From Anthopleura xanthogrammica (taxonomy: Eukaryota; Cnidaria; Anthozoa; Actiniaria; Actiniidae): a stretch of DNA of 64,000 nt. Shown here one piece after another: positions 11,950 through 22,627 of this stretch. A program made the position numbers and the translations under genes. The stretch spans positions 1,593,501 through 1,657,500 of the forward strand of contig OZ025208.1 of assembly GCA_964019055.1 (NCBI GenBank), read 5' to 3'. The notes under the pieces are model-generated. The model worked only from the letters and a program-made list of their open reading frames with translations, was not told where the DNA came from and made no database searches. Each line of letters begins with the position of its first letter. Position 1 is the stretch's first letter.

Positions 11950-12104
11950 ATGGCTTTCAAAGTTGTAGTGGTCACGATTTTACTCGCTTTGATATCTTGT
12001 CCAAATACATATGCAACAAGGGAGAGTTTTGAGAATCCAAATGGAATTGAAAAGTGTAATTTTAGCGAGCAGCAATCTCCTTCGTACACTTTCCATATCA
12101 ACAA
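11950..12104 (+). CDS. Candidate first exon of a secreted protein
   Basis: ATG 11950 opens a classic signal peptide: a basic start (MAFK), a hydrophobic core VVVVTILLALISC and a cleavage-like NTYA|TRESF. About 30 mature residues follow, including NPNGIEKCNFSEQQSPSYTF, and then the frame meets AA|GTAAGC, a good splice donor at 12105 in phase 2. No later exon is identified before the fold-back element at 12798, so the protein family is unknown. It lies on the strand opposite the discoidin gene, inside one of its introns. It could also be a chance frame. Confidence 0.42.
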
Positions 12105-12797
12105 GTAAGCAATAAATCTGAATAAGTTTATATTTTACGATTAGGAAAGCACTACTATTTCCTATTTCCGGTTACCAAAACCTCATTAACATAATGTCCT
12201 GAAATGTATGCAATGACTTTGATATGACTCGAGTATCTTCCATCTCAGAATCATTCAAAGAGTTTTGCAATTTAAAATCCACATTATGTATTGCTGGAAT
12301 TTTGTTCGGATTTTCAGTTACAAAATCTGTTTTTCCGCATCACATTTCCTAGAACAGGAGGGAATTTAGTTGTGCGCATGCGCGACCAGTTATGTTAGTT
12401 CAACCGAAGCTTCGACTTCAGGTCATTGAATGCAAGAAATTGAGGTTTCCAAAACGGTTTTATTGCTACTTCCAAGGCCGACATTAGTCTTAACTGCCAC
12501 CAGAAGCTACACGAAGACTTACAGTAGATATTTCAATTTTTGAGGGAAGAACGCAATTGGACTCCGATAGATTGTTCTAAAGTACTTTATTATCACTGCA
12601 AGCGAACATCCCTTTGTTGACAAAATGGCGTTCTGGTATTTACCAGCAATGGTTTCGTGTTTAATTATTGCAAGCACTGAATGACATTTTCTACGGAAGA
12701 AGGGACAATGATAAGTACACATGTGATGGTGTCTTGAATATACAGCTTTAATGAAGATCGAAGACGAAACGTTCCTAGAATAAAGTCTTAAACCTAG
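12105..12797. other. Spacer; no feature seen
   Basis: AT-rich with only short frames. If the signal-peptide exon is real, this is its intron. Confidence 0.4.
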
Positions 12798-14107
12798 TAT
12801 AGAGGCTTTGCACCATCACGTGACTCGCGTAGCGTCGGTTAGCAACGGTAACTACGCCGCCATGACAGGAGGCATGTAAACCATAACAAAGTATAGTAAC
12901 GAACGCGATTAGAAAAGTTTTTTGTGTTGTTGGATGTGGAAAACGCTTTGAAAGAGACACAAATGTCAGAATTTTAAACGTTCCGAAGCAGTTCAAGCAT
13001 CAAGACGAAAAAACAAGAGAGGTCTTAAAGCGAAGACGAAAAAAATAGCTTGCAAACATACGACGAGAGGCTGTTTCGAAAGGGCAAGTTAAGAACCCAA
13101 TGGTTTGCTCGCTTCATTTTCACCAAGTTGTTTTCAAAGTGCAACCTTCAAATAAATTGAGTGGTACAATTCGAGATCGATGTTGTTTTGCTTTGTTTAT
13201 CTAGGAGAACCAGCAAAAGCCTACGACTAAACTTATCCAGACTGGGCTCCTACGATCGCGCTGGGTCACACATCTTGTTCTGTTTCTCAATCAGCCAAAG
13301 TTTCTTTGCTAAAAAGGACAAAAAGGCACAACCGTTCTATGGAAAGATCTTTGAAAAGGCGACTGCGCTTCAAACAAGCCCTAGTTAACAGTAATACATA
13401 AAATATTCATACAAACTTTCCCAAAGAAACGCGTGCAAGAGACAGAGATGGAGGAGTTCGGACAACTCGAATCTGCAACTGATTGCAACATAGATTTTCT
13501 TTATTACTGTTAACCAGGGCTTGTTCAAAGTGTGCATTGGCATTTTTCAAAGATCTTTCCATCGAACGATTGTGCCTTTTTAGCGAAGAAACTTTGGCTG
13601 ATTGAAAAACAGAACAAGATGTGTGACCCAGAGGATCGTAGGTGTCCAGTCTTGATGAGTTTCGTCGTAGGCTTTTGCTGGTTCTCCTAGATAAACGAAG
13701 CAAAAAAACATCGATCTCGAATAATTTGTACCACTCAATTTATTTGAAGGAATAAGCTAGTTGCACTTTGAAAACAACTTGGTGAAAATGAAGCGAGCAA
13801 ACCATTGGGTTCTTAACTTGCCCTTTCGAAACAGCCTCTCGTCGTATGTTTGCAAGCTATTTTTTTCGTTTTCGCTTTAAAACCTCTCTTGTTTTTTAGC
13901 TTTAATGCTTGATCTGCTTAGGAACGTTTAAAATTCTGACATTTGTGTCTCTTTCAGAGCGTTTTCCACATCCAACAACACAAAAAACGTTTCTAATCGC
14001 GTTCGTTACTATACTTTGTTATGGTTTACATGCCTCCTGTCATGGCGGCGTAGTTACCGTTGCTAACCGACGCTACGCGAGTCACGTGATGGTGCAAAGC
14101 CTCTATA
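12798..14107. mobile_element. Fold-back element with a THAP exon in each arm
   Basis: Arms of about 600 bp (12798-13396 and 13501-14107) are inverted copies around a 100-bp centre and start TATAGAGGCTTTGCACC. Read inward, each arm encodes FCVVGCGKR, then R-I-L-N-V-P-K and VCSLHFHQ. These are the C2CH zinc ligands and core residues of a THAP DNA-binding domain. A Trp codon of the domain appears as TAG in both arms. After an intron-like gap ending TTTATCTAG, a second exon-like segment (SKSLRRNSSRL...DPLGHTSC) follows in each arm (from 13205 and from 13687). No catalytic domain is present. The structure is two copies of the 5' end of one THAP transposon gene, head to tail around the centre. Confidence 0.75.
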
Positions 14108-14325
14108 TTTTCATAAAACTACCTGTATTTGCAAGTTTGATGCTTCATTAACTCTAAATGTACTATAGATCCCAACAGTTTTGTGATATAACTGCGATAT
14201 AACCTCTCTGAGAGTTGTAGAGCTAGGAATCAAAAAGTGAAAGAAACACTTGGTTACGCTGTGTTTCTCTATGACATTCCTCGTGCTCCACAGCTCCCAG
14301 CGTGTTAATGTTTCAGTATACAGTA

Positions 14326-14644
14326 TATATACACGCATCAATAGCTCCGCGCTACTGCTCTAAGCGCATGCTCAGGGGATTAAAAAGTGGGATAATATTT
14401 TCGGTATATTTGATTCAGAATTCGCTTAAAGTGCCTATGACCTCTATTTTTTTCCTTTTTTATATAAAAATAGAAGTTATTCTAAGACTTCTGGTGAAAA
14501 GTGTTTTTGATTCTGACAAGTCTTGGTATTTTTTCGAGGCCGTTAAAACCACTAAAAAGTGCTATTTTGGGCTTCCTATGTAATAATGACCGAGTGAAAC
14601 AACACCCGTAGAAGTCTGGGCTATGACGTCAAAGGGAGAACACA
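14326..14644 (+). repeat. Left terminal inverted repeat
   Basis: Begins TATATACACGCATCAATAG and includes AGCGCATGCTCAGGGGATT and AGTGCCTATGACCTCTATTT. It ends in TGACGTCAAAGGGAGAACAC, 85 bp before the THAP gene start codon. It matches the right repeat with several indels, so the element is not young. Confidence 0.85.
14624..14631 (+). promoter_or_regulatory. TGACGTCA (CRE/ATF-type site) in left TIR
   Basis: A perfect 8-bp palindromic CREB/ATF consensus 98 bp upstream of ATG 14730. It lies in a block conserved in both TIRs and at the mirror distance from the other gene. Function is inferred. Confidence 0.45.
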
Positions 14645-14729
14645 AGTTTTTATCATAGTAAAGGCATAGTAAATAGTGTACGTAAGATTCATGGTGTGCT
14701 AGTACTTTAGTTCAAAATTTGTGTGGAAA

Positions 14730-17700
14730 ATGCCACACCGGTGTGTAGTTTTTGGGTGCTCTAATTGTCCAGATGGAAAGAAAGGAATAGCTCTTCATAA
14801 GATACCTTTTCCTGAAGATGATCGGCCGCTAGCAAAGCAAAGGAGAAAGCTGTGGGTACAGTTTGTAAAGAAGAAGAGAGCTAAGTGGGAGCCGACACAA
14901 AATTCACGCGTGTGTTCGGCTCACTTCAAGCCAGAAGACTTTGTTCGAAGGTTCTCTTCGCTGCCTGGCCAATCTTTGGTTTATCTACCGAGACTTGTTT
15001 CCGATGAAGTAGGCATTGCCGCAGTTCCTTCGATTCAGTCTACTGACATCGAAGGAAAACAAGAACCTCATCTGTCGAGACGCGATCGTCGTTCAGTGAG
15101 TTTATTTTACTTTTCTTCCACTCATTTGTGTAGTATTTATTTTATTTAACTTTTTGAAGATATTTAATCTTTAATGGGCTTTTACCCCATTTTCTTGAAG
15201 ATTTTAAAAGAGATGAAAGGTGCTGTTCAAGGTGCAAGTTCGTCAGCGACACCACACGAACAGTATGATGCTGACGCAGAAGACGAAGAAGGTGCTGACC
15301 CTGATCCTCAAGAAATGTCATCTGAGGCCGAAGAAGAGGATTCCTATCCAGTAATAAAATAAAGCATTGCTATTTAGTTAAGAATTAGGCCATGTTCTCT
15401 GAAAACAATGCATTTTCTATTTCTGTTCAAGGTAAAAGATGCCTGTACTCAAACGCCAGGGGAATGCACCGGGTGCCAAAAACTGCAAAATGCTATTCGG
15501 CAAACAACGAACAAAGTAATAACGTTGAAAGGAAAAATAAGGGAGAAGGATTTCTTGATAGAAAAATTAAGATCTGGTAAGCATTTCATTCAAAAGAAAA
15601 ATGTTGTTGCGCTACTAAATTAATATTATTAGATGATAGTACACATACACATACAGATAGCACATTACACAGCTATAAAACATTCTAATAGAAAATCTCT
15701 CTTTAACTTTTTTATGGAACCTTACAAGAATTACATGGGGTGTCAACCAAGTCTGGATCTCTTGAGCAACCAGAGGAAGATGACGAGGATGAAGGGGATG
15801 AAGTGGAAAAGGAGGAAAAAGAGGATGATGACTTCACCATTACAGAGGAAGAACCTTTATTGTCCAATTTCTCCTGTCCTGAAGGCTTTATGATGGACAG
15901 TCAAACAGAGACAGAGACAGAATCACATGAGGAAGAGGCCAAGGCTCAAAGGAATAAGAGGCAAGATTGTCTCAATGCTAAACTAAAAAGGAGTTTTACA
16001 GTGGTTCATTAAATTATTATTCTTTTAATTTTTTGCTTTATTATTATATTTTTATGTAGGATTGTAGGTGAAAACCTTAGGACAGAGCCAAAATATATAG
16101 TGTTTCTGTCAAAACTGCTTCTGTTATTCAACATTTGTCCAGTATGTAAGGAAGACAAACCTTTGGTTGAGACAAGAGAGGGACCATGGTTGAAGTGAAG
16201 GTCTCCTGTGGTAACCCCGATTGCACCCAGAGAGAAACGACATGGACCAGCCAACCAAATATGACAGGGACAAGGATGCCTGCAGCTAATTTTCTCTTGT
16301 GCTTCTCCATACTGCTTTCTGGGTGTTCGGCATCTAAAGTGTTGCAGATGTTTAGGAACATGGGGCTAAGTTGCATATCACTAAGAAAATACTTCAAGCA
16401 CCAGGGTGTAAGTGAACAATCACATAGTATTCAACTAGGATATCAAATGAACTATAATATAAGAAATAAATCTTATCTTATTACCAGACTATGTTGAGGA
16501 TATTTACCAAACATATATACGGGCTCATAGACAAGAAAAAATTAAGGAAGCAGTGGCAGAACTTGTGGAAATGACACCTGCACCAATGAACACGATGTTC
16601 GATAAACAACCTAAAGAGCAGGCCATTGAAAAGAGGAATCTGAGACAAAATATGGTTGTTCAAGATGTTCCTCCTACTGCACCAGGTATAAAAAAGCAGG
16701 AAAAGAAGCTCAATTACAAGTGTACTATAATATACTGTTCATTTTTCAATTGGCTAAAGTACATGTTCATGAAAGTGAAAATATGCCATTGTGATACTGC
16801 ATTGTGAGCTTAAATTATTTGCTCTATGATTTTTTGCTATTTTTTCTTCATATTTCCATTTTTCTAGCTGCTAATCACTTCAGAGCAATTGTTTAATCGT
16901 TTTTAAAGTGAATTATGAAGTTTTTGTACTCAAGTTCGACTTTATGGAGTATATTTTCAACTCTTCGTAAAGTACCGCGACTGGATGCTGATGTTTGGAA
17001 CAGTTTAAAAGCTGCTGGAATTGCTAAGTCTTCTTCTCGACGTGGATGTAGAGCAGGCAGAAATAAGCAAAGATCTATTACTACTGTGTATGGGTATGGC
17101 AAATATTCAAGTTTCTACCCTTGCTCGTCTTCAAATCGTTGTTTTCACCAAATTTATTCAAGATTTCAAACTGATTTCTCTTCGCGCTGTATGCAAATTA
17201 CGGCGACATCGTTGGACCGTTACTATCATGACAATACATCATTAACACCTTTTGGAACCTGCTCTATGGATTGCTTACTATCATCTACTAACATTCCTGA
17301 GTTACCGAACACCGTAAATACTGGAAATTTGACCTATATCAAGACTGTTTCGCCGTTCATCAATTCTACTACTGATTCTTTGTGTCTGGATTTTTCCCTT
17401 ATAAATTCACGTTCTATCTGTAACAAGTCCCGAATTATTCAAGACTTTATTATTGATCATGATATTGACATACTGGCAGTAACTGAAACTTGGCTTCGTG
17501 GTGATGACTATGATCACTATCCTGTACGTGATGTCTGCCCTGTTGGCTATTCCTTCTACCATACTCCTAGATTGGACATGAGAGGTGGGGGAGTAGGAGT
17601 TGTTATGAAGAATACTTTCAATGTTACTAATCACACTAATGGAACATACCAGTTTTTTGAACACATTGAGTTATTATGTAAACTGTCGACTGCCCCTGTA

Positions 17701-20700
17701 CGCTTGGTTGTTTTGTATCGTCGTCCTGGTGTCAATATATCTGCCTTTTTGGATGATTTTGCTAATTACCTCGAGTATCTTTCTACCTCTCCTGGATACC
17801 TGCTGCTGGCTGGTGACTTTAACATTCATGTTGACTGTTCTGATGATAACGATGCTGATAAATTCTTGAACCTTCTTGAGTCTTTTAACATGATGCAACA
17901 TGTTACTGGTGCTACGCATAGCGATGATCATACACTTGATCTTGTTATTACTAGATGTGATGAACAGTTTGTAAGAGACCTGCGTGTTCATGATCCTGCT
18001 ATATCTGATCACCTTGCTGTCATGTGCAAGCTCCTCTTTGTCAAGCCATCTTACAAGAGGAAGGAGATATTGTTTCGCAATTTAAAATCTATTGATATGG
18101 AAACTTTTCGTCGTGACTTGAAAGACTCTGACTTATTTAATTTGACTGATGATCAAGATCTGTCTCAGCTGATTGGTAGTTATAATCACACGCTTAAATC
18201 ACTTCTGGATCTTCATGCACCTATAAAGAGACGTACAGTAACTATACGTCCATCTACTCCTTGGTTTACTAATGAGATTGCTAATGCTAAGAGGAAAAGA
18301 AGGATGTTAGAAAGGAAATGGCGTCATGTGAGAACTGAAACTGCACGCCACTTATACCTTGAGCAATGTAGAACTGTTAACAAAATGGTTAATGATGCCA
18401 AAGACGTTTACCACGCCTCAATAATTGACCGTAACCAAGGTGATCAACGTGTCCTTTTCCAAACTATTAACAAGCTTTTATACAGAACACCTGAAACAAG
18501 TTTTCCGCCTGCTCCCTCTGACTTCGTTCTTGCTAATCGTTTTAACACCTTTTTTGCTGAGAAAATCCTCAAGATTCGTAAATCCTTCACTGGCACCACT
18601 CCTACCGATCAACAAATTGGATGTACACATGAGTTACTTAAATTTAACTCTGTGACTATTGATTGCATGGCTGACATCATTAAATCATCAAAGTTAAAAT
18701 GCTGTGCTTTGGATCCCGTCCGCGTCAATGTTTTCCGGCAATGTCTACCTGAACTGCTGCCTATCCTTACCAAGTTTGTAAACCTTTCTCTCGATTCTGC
18801 AACAATGCCTGATCTACTCAAGATTGCTGCGATTACTCCTATTTTGAAAAAGGCATCCTTAAGTTCTGATGAATTTAAGAATTTTCGTCCTGTCTCTAAC
18901 CTGCCTTTGGTCTCTAAACTTATTGAAAAAAACTGTTGCCATACAACTAAAAAATTACATTGAAGAAAACTGTCTAGGTGAAACATTTCAGTCAGCATAT
19001 AAGAAACTTCACAGTACTGAGACTGCCCTGCTCAAAGTTCATAACGACATTCTAACTGCTATAGACAATAAGCGTACTGTTATCCTGTTACTTCTTGACT
19101 TGTCTGCCGCCTTCGACACTGTCGACCACACAATTTTGCTACACAGACTTGAATCGAGGTTTGGGGTAAAGCAGAAGGCTCTTGCATGGTTCAAGTCATA
19201 CCTTACGAGTCGTAACCAGTTCGTAAATATAAGAGGAAGTTACTCTACTTCACGTGACCTAGTTCATGGCGTACCTCAGGGATCTGTACTTGGTCCAATA
19301 TTATACCTGCTGTATACTTCTCCACTGGGTGACATTGTCCGACAACACAACTTAGATTTCCATCTGTATGCGGACGATACGCAAATATATTTTTCATTCA
19401 ATGCTTCAGATGCAGCATCGTCTGTTTCAAGCATAGAGGCCTGTGTCACTGATATTTATTCTTGGATGTCCTCCAACAAGTTAAAGTTAAATGCTGATAA
19501 GACTGAACTATTAATTATTGGTTCTAAATTTCGTCCTGGACCTGAAATTTCATTTGTAAACATTGGTACTGAGTCAATCAAGCCGTCAAGGGAAGCAAGG
19601 AACATTGGTGTAATGTTTGATGACACCATGAACTTTGAAAAACAAGTTGCTGCTATATGCAAATCTTCATTTTATCATTTGCGCAATATATCGCGTATCA
19701 GAAAACACTTATCGGTTGAAAGTACTAAGACTTTAATCCATGCATTTATAACGTGTCGACTAGATAGTTGTAATTCTTTGCTATATGGTCTCCCAGGATA
19801 TCTTATTCATAGACTTCAATTAGTTCAGAACTGTGCTGCTCGCGTTGTCATGCGTAGATCTAAGTATGACCATATTACACCTATTCTTATTGAGCTGCAC
19901 TGGCTTCCCGTGCCACAGCGAATAATTTTTAAGATTTTGTTATTAACTTATAAGGCACTTAATGGCTTGACACCTATATATATTAGTGATTTGCTCTCTC
20001 AATATATTCCAGCTAGACAATTAAGGTCATCATCTCAATTTTTATTAGAAGTTCCGTCATCTAATCTTAAAACATACGGAGATAGGGCGTTTTCCAATTG
20101 TGCTCCTAAATTATGGAATAATCTTCCACTTAACATTAAACTTTGCTCTACTATCAGCTCTTTTAAATCTAACCTTAAGACGTATCTTTTTAAACAAGCT
20201 TTCTAAGTCATTTAATTCTTTTTGTTTATTCGTATATTTATAAATTTTTATATTTTTAATTTAGGTTTATTTATTTATTTTTTTTTTAAATATCGTTTTT
20301 TATTAGTATAAATTTGTATATATTATATTATATTTTATTATTATTGTAAGGCGCCTTAGAACTTTAGGATAATGTGCGCAGTATAAATAAAGTATTATTA
20401 TTATTCATTACAAACTGAAACAGTCTCAAATCCCACATATACAGCTATTTCAAAAAAAGTTGAATACTGTGAGAATACTGAATAGTGCATTCCAAGATCA
20501 AAGGTCAATAAATAAATATACATGTATTTCATCCCCCTGAGCCTTTTAAACTGAATTATTATTTTGGAACCAGTTCATTTTGCTGTTGATGGCATTTGGA
20601 GAAAGGCCCAAATATACAAAGTAATCAAAAGTATGTATTTCTATTTATTATAAATATATACATATATACATATACCCACAGAAGAAAAAATAAATCAATC

Positions 20701-20863
20701 TTATAATCATATCATTCCAGTACCAGAGTCCCAACAAGCAACAGAAGCACACAATGCAGCAGCAAGGAAGGAACGAGCCAAGCCACATTGTAGTCTTTGC
20801 AAAATGCCAATGAAAGGGCATAAAAATGTTGCCCATTGCCCAAAAAACCAGTCAAGCAATTAG
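14730..20863 (+). CDS. THAP-domain transposase-like gene, spliced, core missing
   Basis: Proposed exons: 14730-15095, 15213-15350, 15432-15576, 15729-about 16005, about 16060-16405, 16488-16685 and 20721-20863. Most junctions are in matching phase; the exon 4/5 junction is uncertain. ATG 14730 is used rather than an upstream GTG. Exon 1 is a THAP domain: C5, C10, C62 and H65 as zinc ligands, W42, F66, and AVPS near residue 98. Exon 2 is acidic, exon 3 (CTQTPGECTGC, then a coiled coil) and exon 4 (acidic) are linkers. Exon 5 has CPVC...CGNPDC, TTWTSQP and an N-F-L-L-C-F-S-I-L-L-S-G helix typical of this transposase group. Exon 7 ends in a zinc knuckle (CSLCKMPMKGH...HC). The DDE catalytic core expected between exons 5 and 6 is absent, so the product is probably not a working transposase. 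Confidence 0.65.
16870..20405 (+). mobile_element. Near full-length CR1/L2-type LINE
   Basis: Inserted in the intron between exons 6 and 7 of the THAP gene, in the same orientation. The 3' end has a GCGCCTTAGAAC tail region and finishes in (ATT)n after AATAAAG, a common 3' signature of animal CR1/L2-type elements. The 5' limit is approximate. The 3' UTR (20207-20405) is AT-rich. Confidence 0.85.
16915..20206 (+). pseudogene. LINE endonuclease/reverse transcriptase ORF with one frameshift
   Basis: The first frame (16915-18963) carries an APE-type endonuclease with TETWLRG, AGDFNIH and SDHLAV, followed by the start of the RT domain (ITPILKK, NFRPVSNLP). The frame then breaks in an A run near 18926-18932, where one extra A shifts it. 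The second frame (to 20206) holds the RT core: LDLSAAFDTVDH, GVPQGSVLGPI and the catalytic YADDTQ, then thumb and C-terminal segments (LIELHWLPV, ISDLLSQY). With only one 1-nt defect, the copy is young, or the extra A is a sequencing error. Confidence 0.88.
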
Positions 20864-21081
20864 TTGAAGTTAATAAAGTACAAACACTAAAAGTGTGCAA
20901 TACTTTGCACTATTTACCACTAAATAGTTTTGATTAAACAATAGAGAATAGAATTAGCATAATTTACCAGTATTTAGTGGTATTTATGTTGCACACTTGT
21001 ACTATAAGTACTCTAATAGGTTTGATGATTTTCAAATATTAATAACAAGGTTTTTTTTGTCAAGTTTTCTTCTATTGACAT

Positions 21082-22235
21082 TTAGTTGTCTTCTTCGAAA
21101 CCAGTGAATGATTCATTCGTATCAATAGCAGAAAATGTTGACCTTATCTTTGTATATGCACATGCGGGAAGAGGAAGTCTTGTGTCGCCAAGATGACCAT
21201 ATACAAGTTGTACAAATTCCCTGTATGATACACTTCTTAAAAACCTGGAAGCAAGAAATATATTTATTATACACAGTTTGTGAAAGGTCAATAGCAAAAA
21301 TAATTTTATTATTAATATGGCAATTACTTATATAACTCCCTAGATAGTACAGTATATATTATGTTGTTATTGTTGTGTACCCATGAATTATTATTTGACT
21401 ATTCCATTTCAATTTTTGTTATTTACTGAATAGTCATTTGTCAAACTGCACTGGGGATATAGGATTTTGGAAAATACTGTGATATATAAATTATATGATA
21501 CATAGATCCATGCAGTACTCAGATTATTTCTCGAAATAATATTACTACTGGTTGAAATTTCGTATAAATAACAAAGCTTACGTTTCCTCTGATCCCGTCT
21601 GAGTGTATTTAGTTCTGTCAATTCTTCTGTACTTTCGAGCAGCAGATTTCAAAGACCACTTATTTAGGCAAAGTATTGGAAAGGCTGGATGAAGGGTAAC
21701 ACAAACTCGGGAGGGTCTTGAGTCTCTTGTAACACCTCATCTGAACCCAGGATATCGATACATTTTTCTATTTCTGTGCAACAATAACACTCATTGGGGT
21801 TTTGCAGAAAATCTGTCTTGCAATAACCGCAGTTGCACCTTGAAAGAAAAAAGAGATCAGGAAATATAAGCAAAGCTTACATGTGCATTGTTTGTTTAGA
21901 CGACTCGAATTGACGACGTGGATAAGTGCTGCACATAAAAGAAAATCTTACCAGCTGCTTAGTTGTGTGCTACCATCTAAGCGGCTATTGCGCTCAAGTA
22001 GCTCCTGGTTTTTTTTAGCTTGCTCTAGTTCGTATTCGCGAATCCATTCCTCATCAGCAAGCGGTTCGTCGGCGTATGGTTGGGAAGGATAGTCGCCATT
22101 TTCCTGCATGTCTTCTCCGTCTGGATTTTCGACCTCCAAATGCTCGAGAAATTGAGGCCAAATTCCCGGTATAAAGTTATAATCTGAATCATCTGACATT
22201 GATTGCTCATCGGATTGCGAAACGCTATTAGACAT
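21082..22235 (-). CDS. P2X7 ballast-domain-like zinc protein in a transposon
   Basis: Three exons on the minus strand: 21952-22235, 21582-21838 and 21082-21244. The junctions are GTAAGA/CAAG and GTAAGC/CCAG with phase 2 at both. Exon 1 starts MSNSVSQSDEQS and is acidic and disordered-looking. The exon 1/2 junction forms WCNCGYC, and exon 2 continues with NECYCCTEI, the Cys cluster of the P2X7 receptor cytoplasmic ballast domain. The CVTLHPAFPILCLNKW segment and the exon 3 SYREFVQLVYGHLG...RLPLPACA...IR segment match the rest of that domain. There are no transmembrane segments, so this is the soluble domain only, not a receptor. One base seems to be missing near 21702 (GAGTTTGTG), breaking frame between the Cys cluster and CVTLHP. 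The role in transposition is unknown. Confidence 0.65.
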
Positions 22236-22317
22236 CTTGATATTCAGGCAAAAAAATACGCAAAACATCCAGTGGTAACTCGAAAACCCATATAAACTCT
22301 TATCATGTCTGTTATTA

Positions 22318-22627
22318 TGTGTTCTCCCTTTGACGTCACAGGTCCCAGTCCCTCGGTCATTATTTTAGAAACGGAACTTTATCGCTCGATTAAAAATACC
22401 AAGACTCGTCAGAATCAAAAAAAATTTCACCAGAAGTCTTAGAATAGCTTATATTTTTATTTAAAAAAGGAAAAAAATAGAGGTCATAGGCACTTTAACT
22501 TTACGTGATCTTCAATATTTAATGATACAACTAAAATATAGCATATTTTACAAAATATTATCCCACTTTTTAATCCCCTGAACATGCGCTTAGAGCAGTA
22601 GCGCGGAACTATTGATGCGTGTATATA
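22318..22627 (-). repeat. Right terminal inverted repeat
   Basis: Inverted match of the left repeat, ending CTATTGATGCGTGTATATA. Its inner end is 83 bp upstream of the minus-strand gene start codon (22235), almost exactly mirroring the left side. It carries a 60-bp AT-rich insertion relative to the left copy. Confidence 0.85.
22331..22338 (-). promoter_or_regulatory. TGACGTCA (CRE/ATF-type site) in right TIR
   Basis: A perfect CREB/ATF consensus 95 bp upstream of the minus-strand ATG at 22235. It sits in the same 21-bp block as the left site. Confidence 0.45.

Larger units (their letters stand above)
14326..22627. mobile_element. Two-gene THAP/Kolobok-like DNA transposon
   Basis: Terminal inverted repeats of about 310-320 bp (14326-14644, 22318-22627) enclose two converging genes. 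A plus-strand THAP gene (14730-20863) and a minus-strand gene for a P2X7 ballast-domain-like zinc protein (21082-22235) are separated by 218 bp at their stops. A 3.5-kb LINE lies in the last intron of the THAP gene, so the element alone is about 4.8 kb. TATA is found at both outer edges and may be the target duplication, but the exact ends are ambiguous. The Kolobok label rests on the THAP plus zinc/W-x-SQP domain pattern. TTAA, the usual Kolobok target, is not seen at the ends. Confidence 0.75.

Noticed and set aside
21082..22235. A P2X-type ion channel gene
   Set aside because: No transmembrane segments or extracellular ATP-binding domain; only the cytoplasmic-domain-like part exists and it lies between transposon TIRs.
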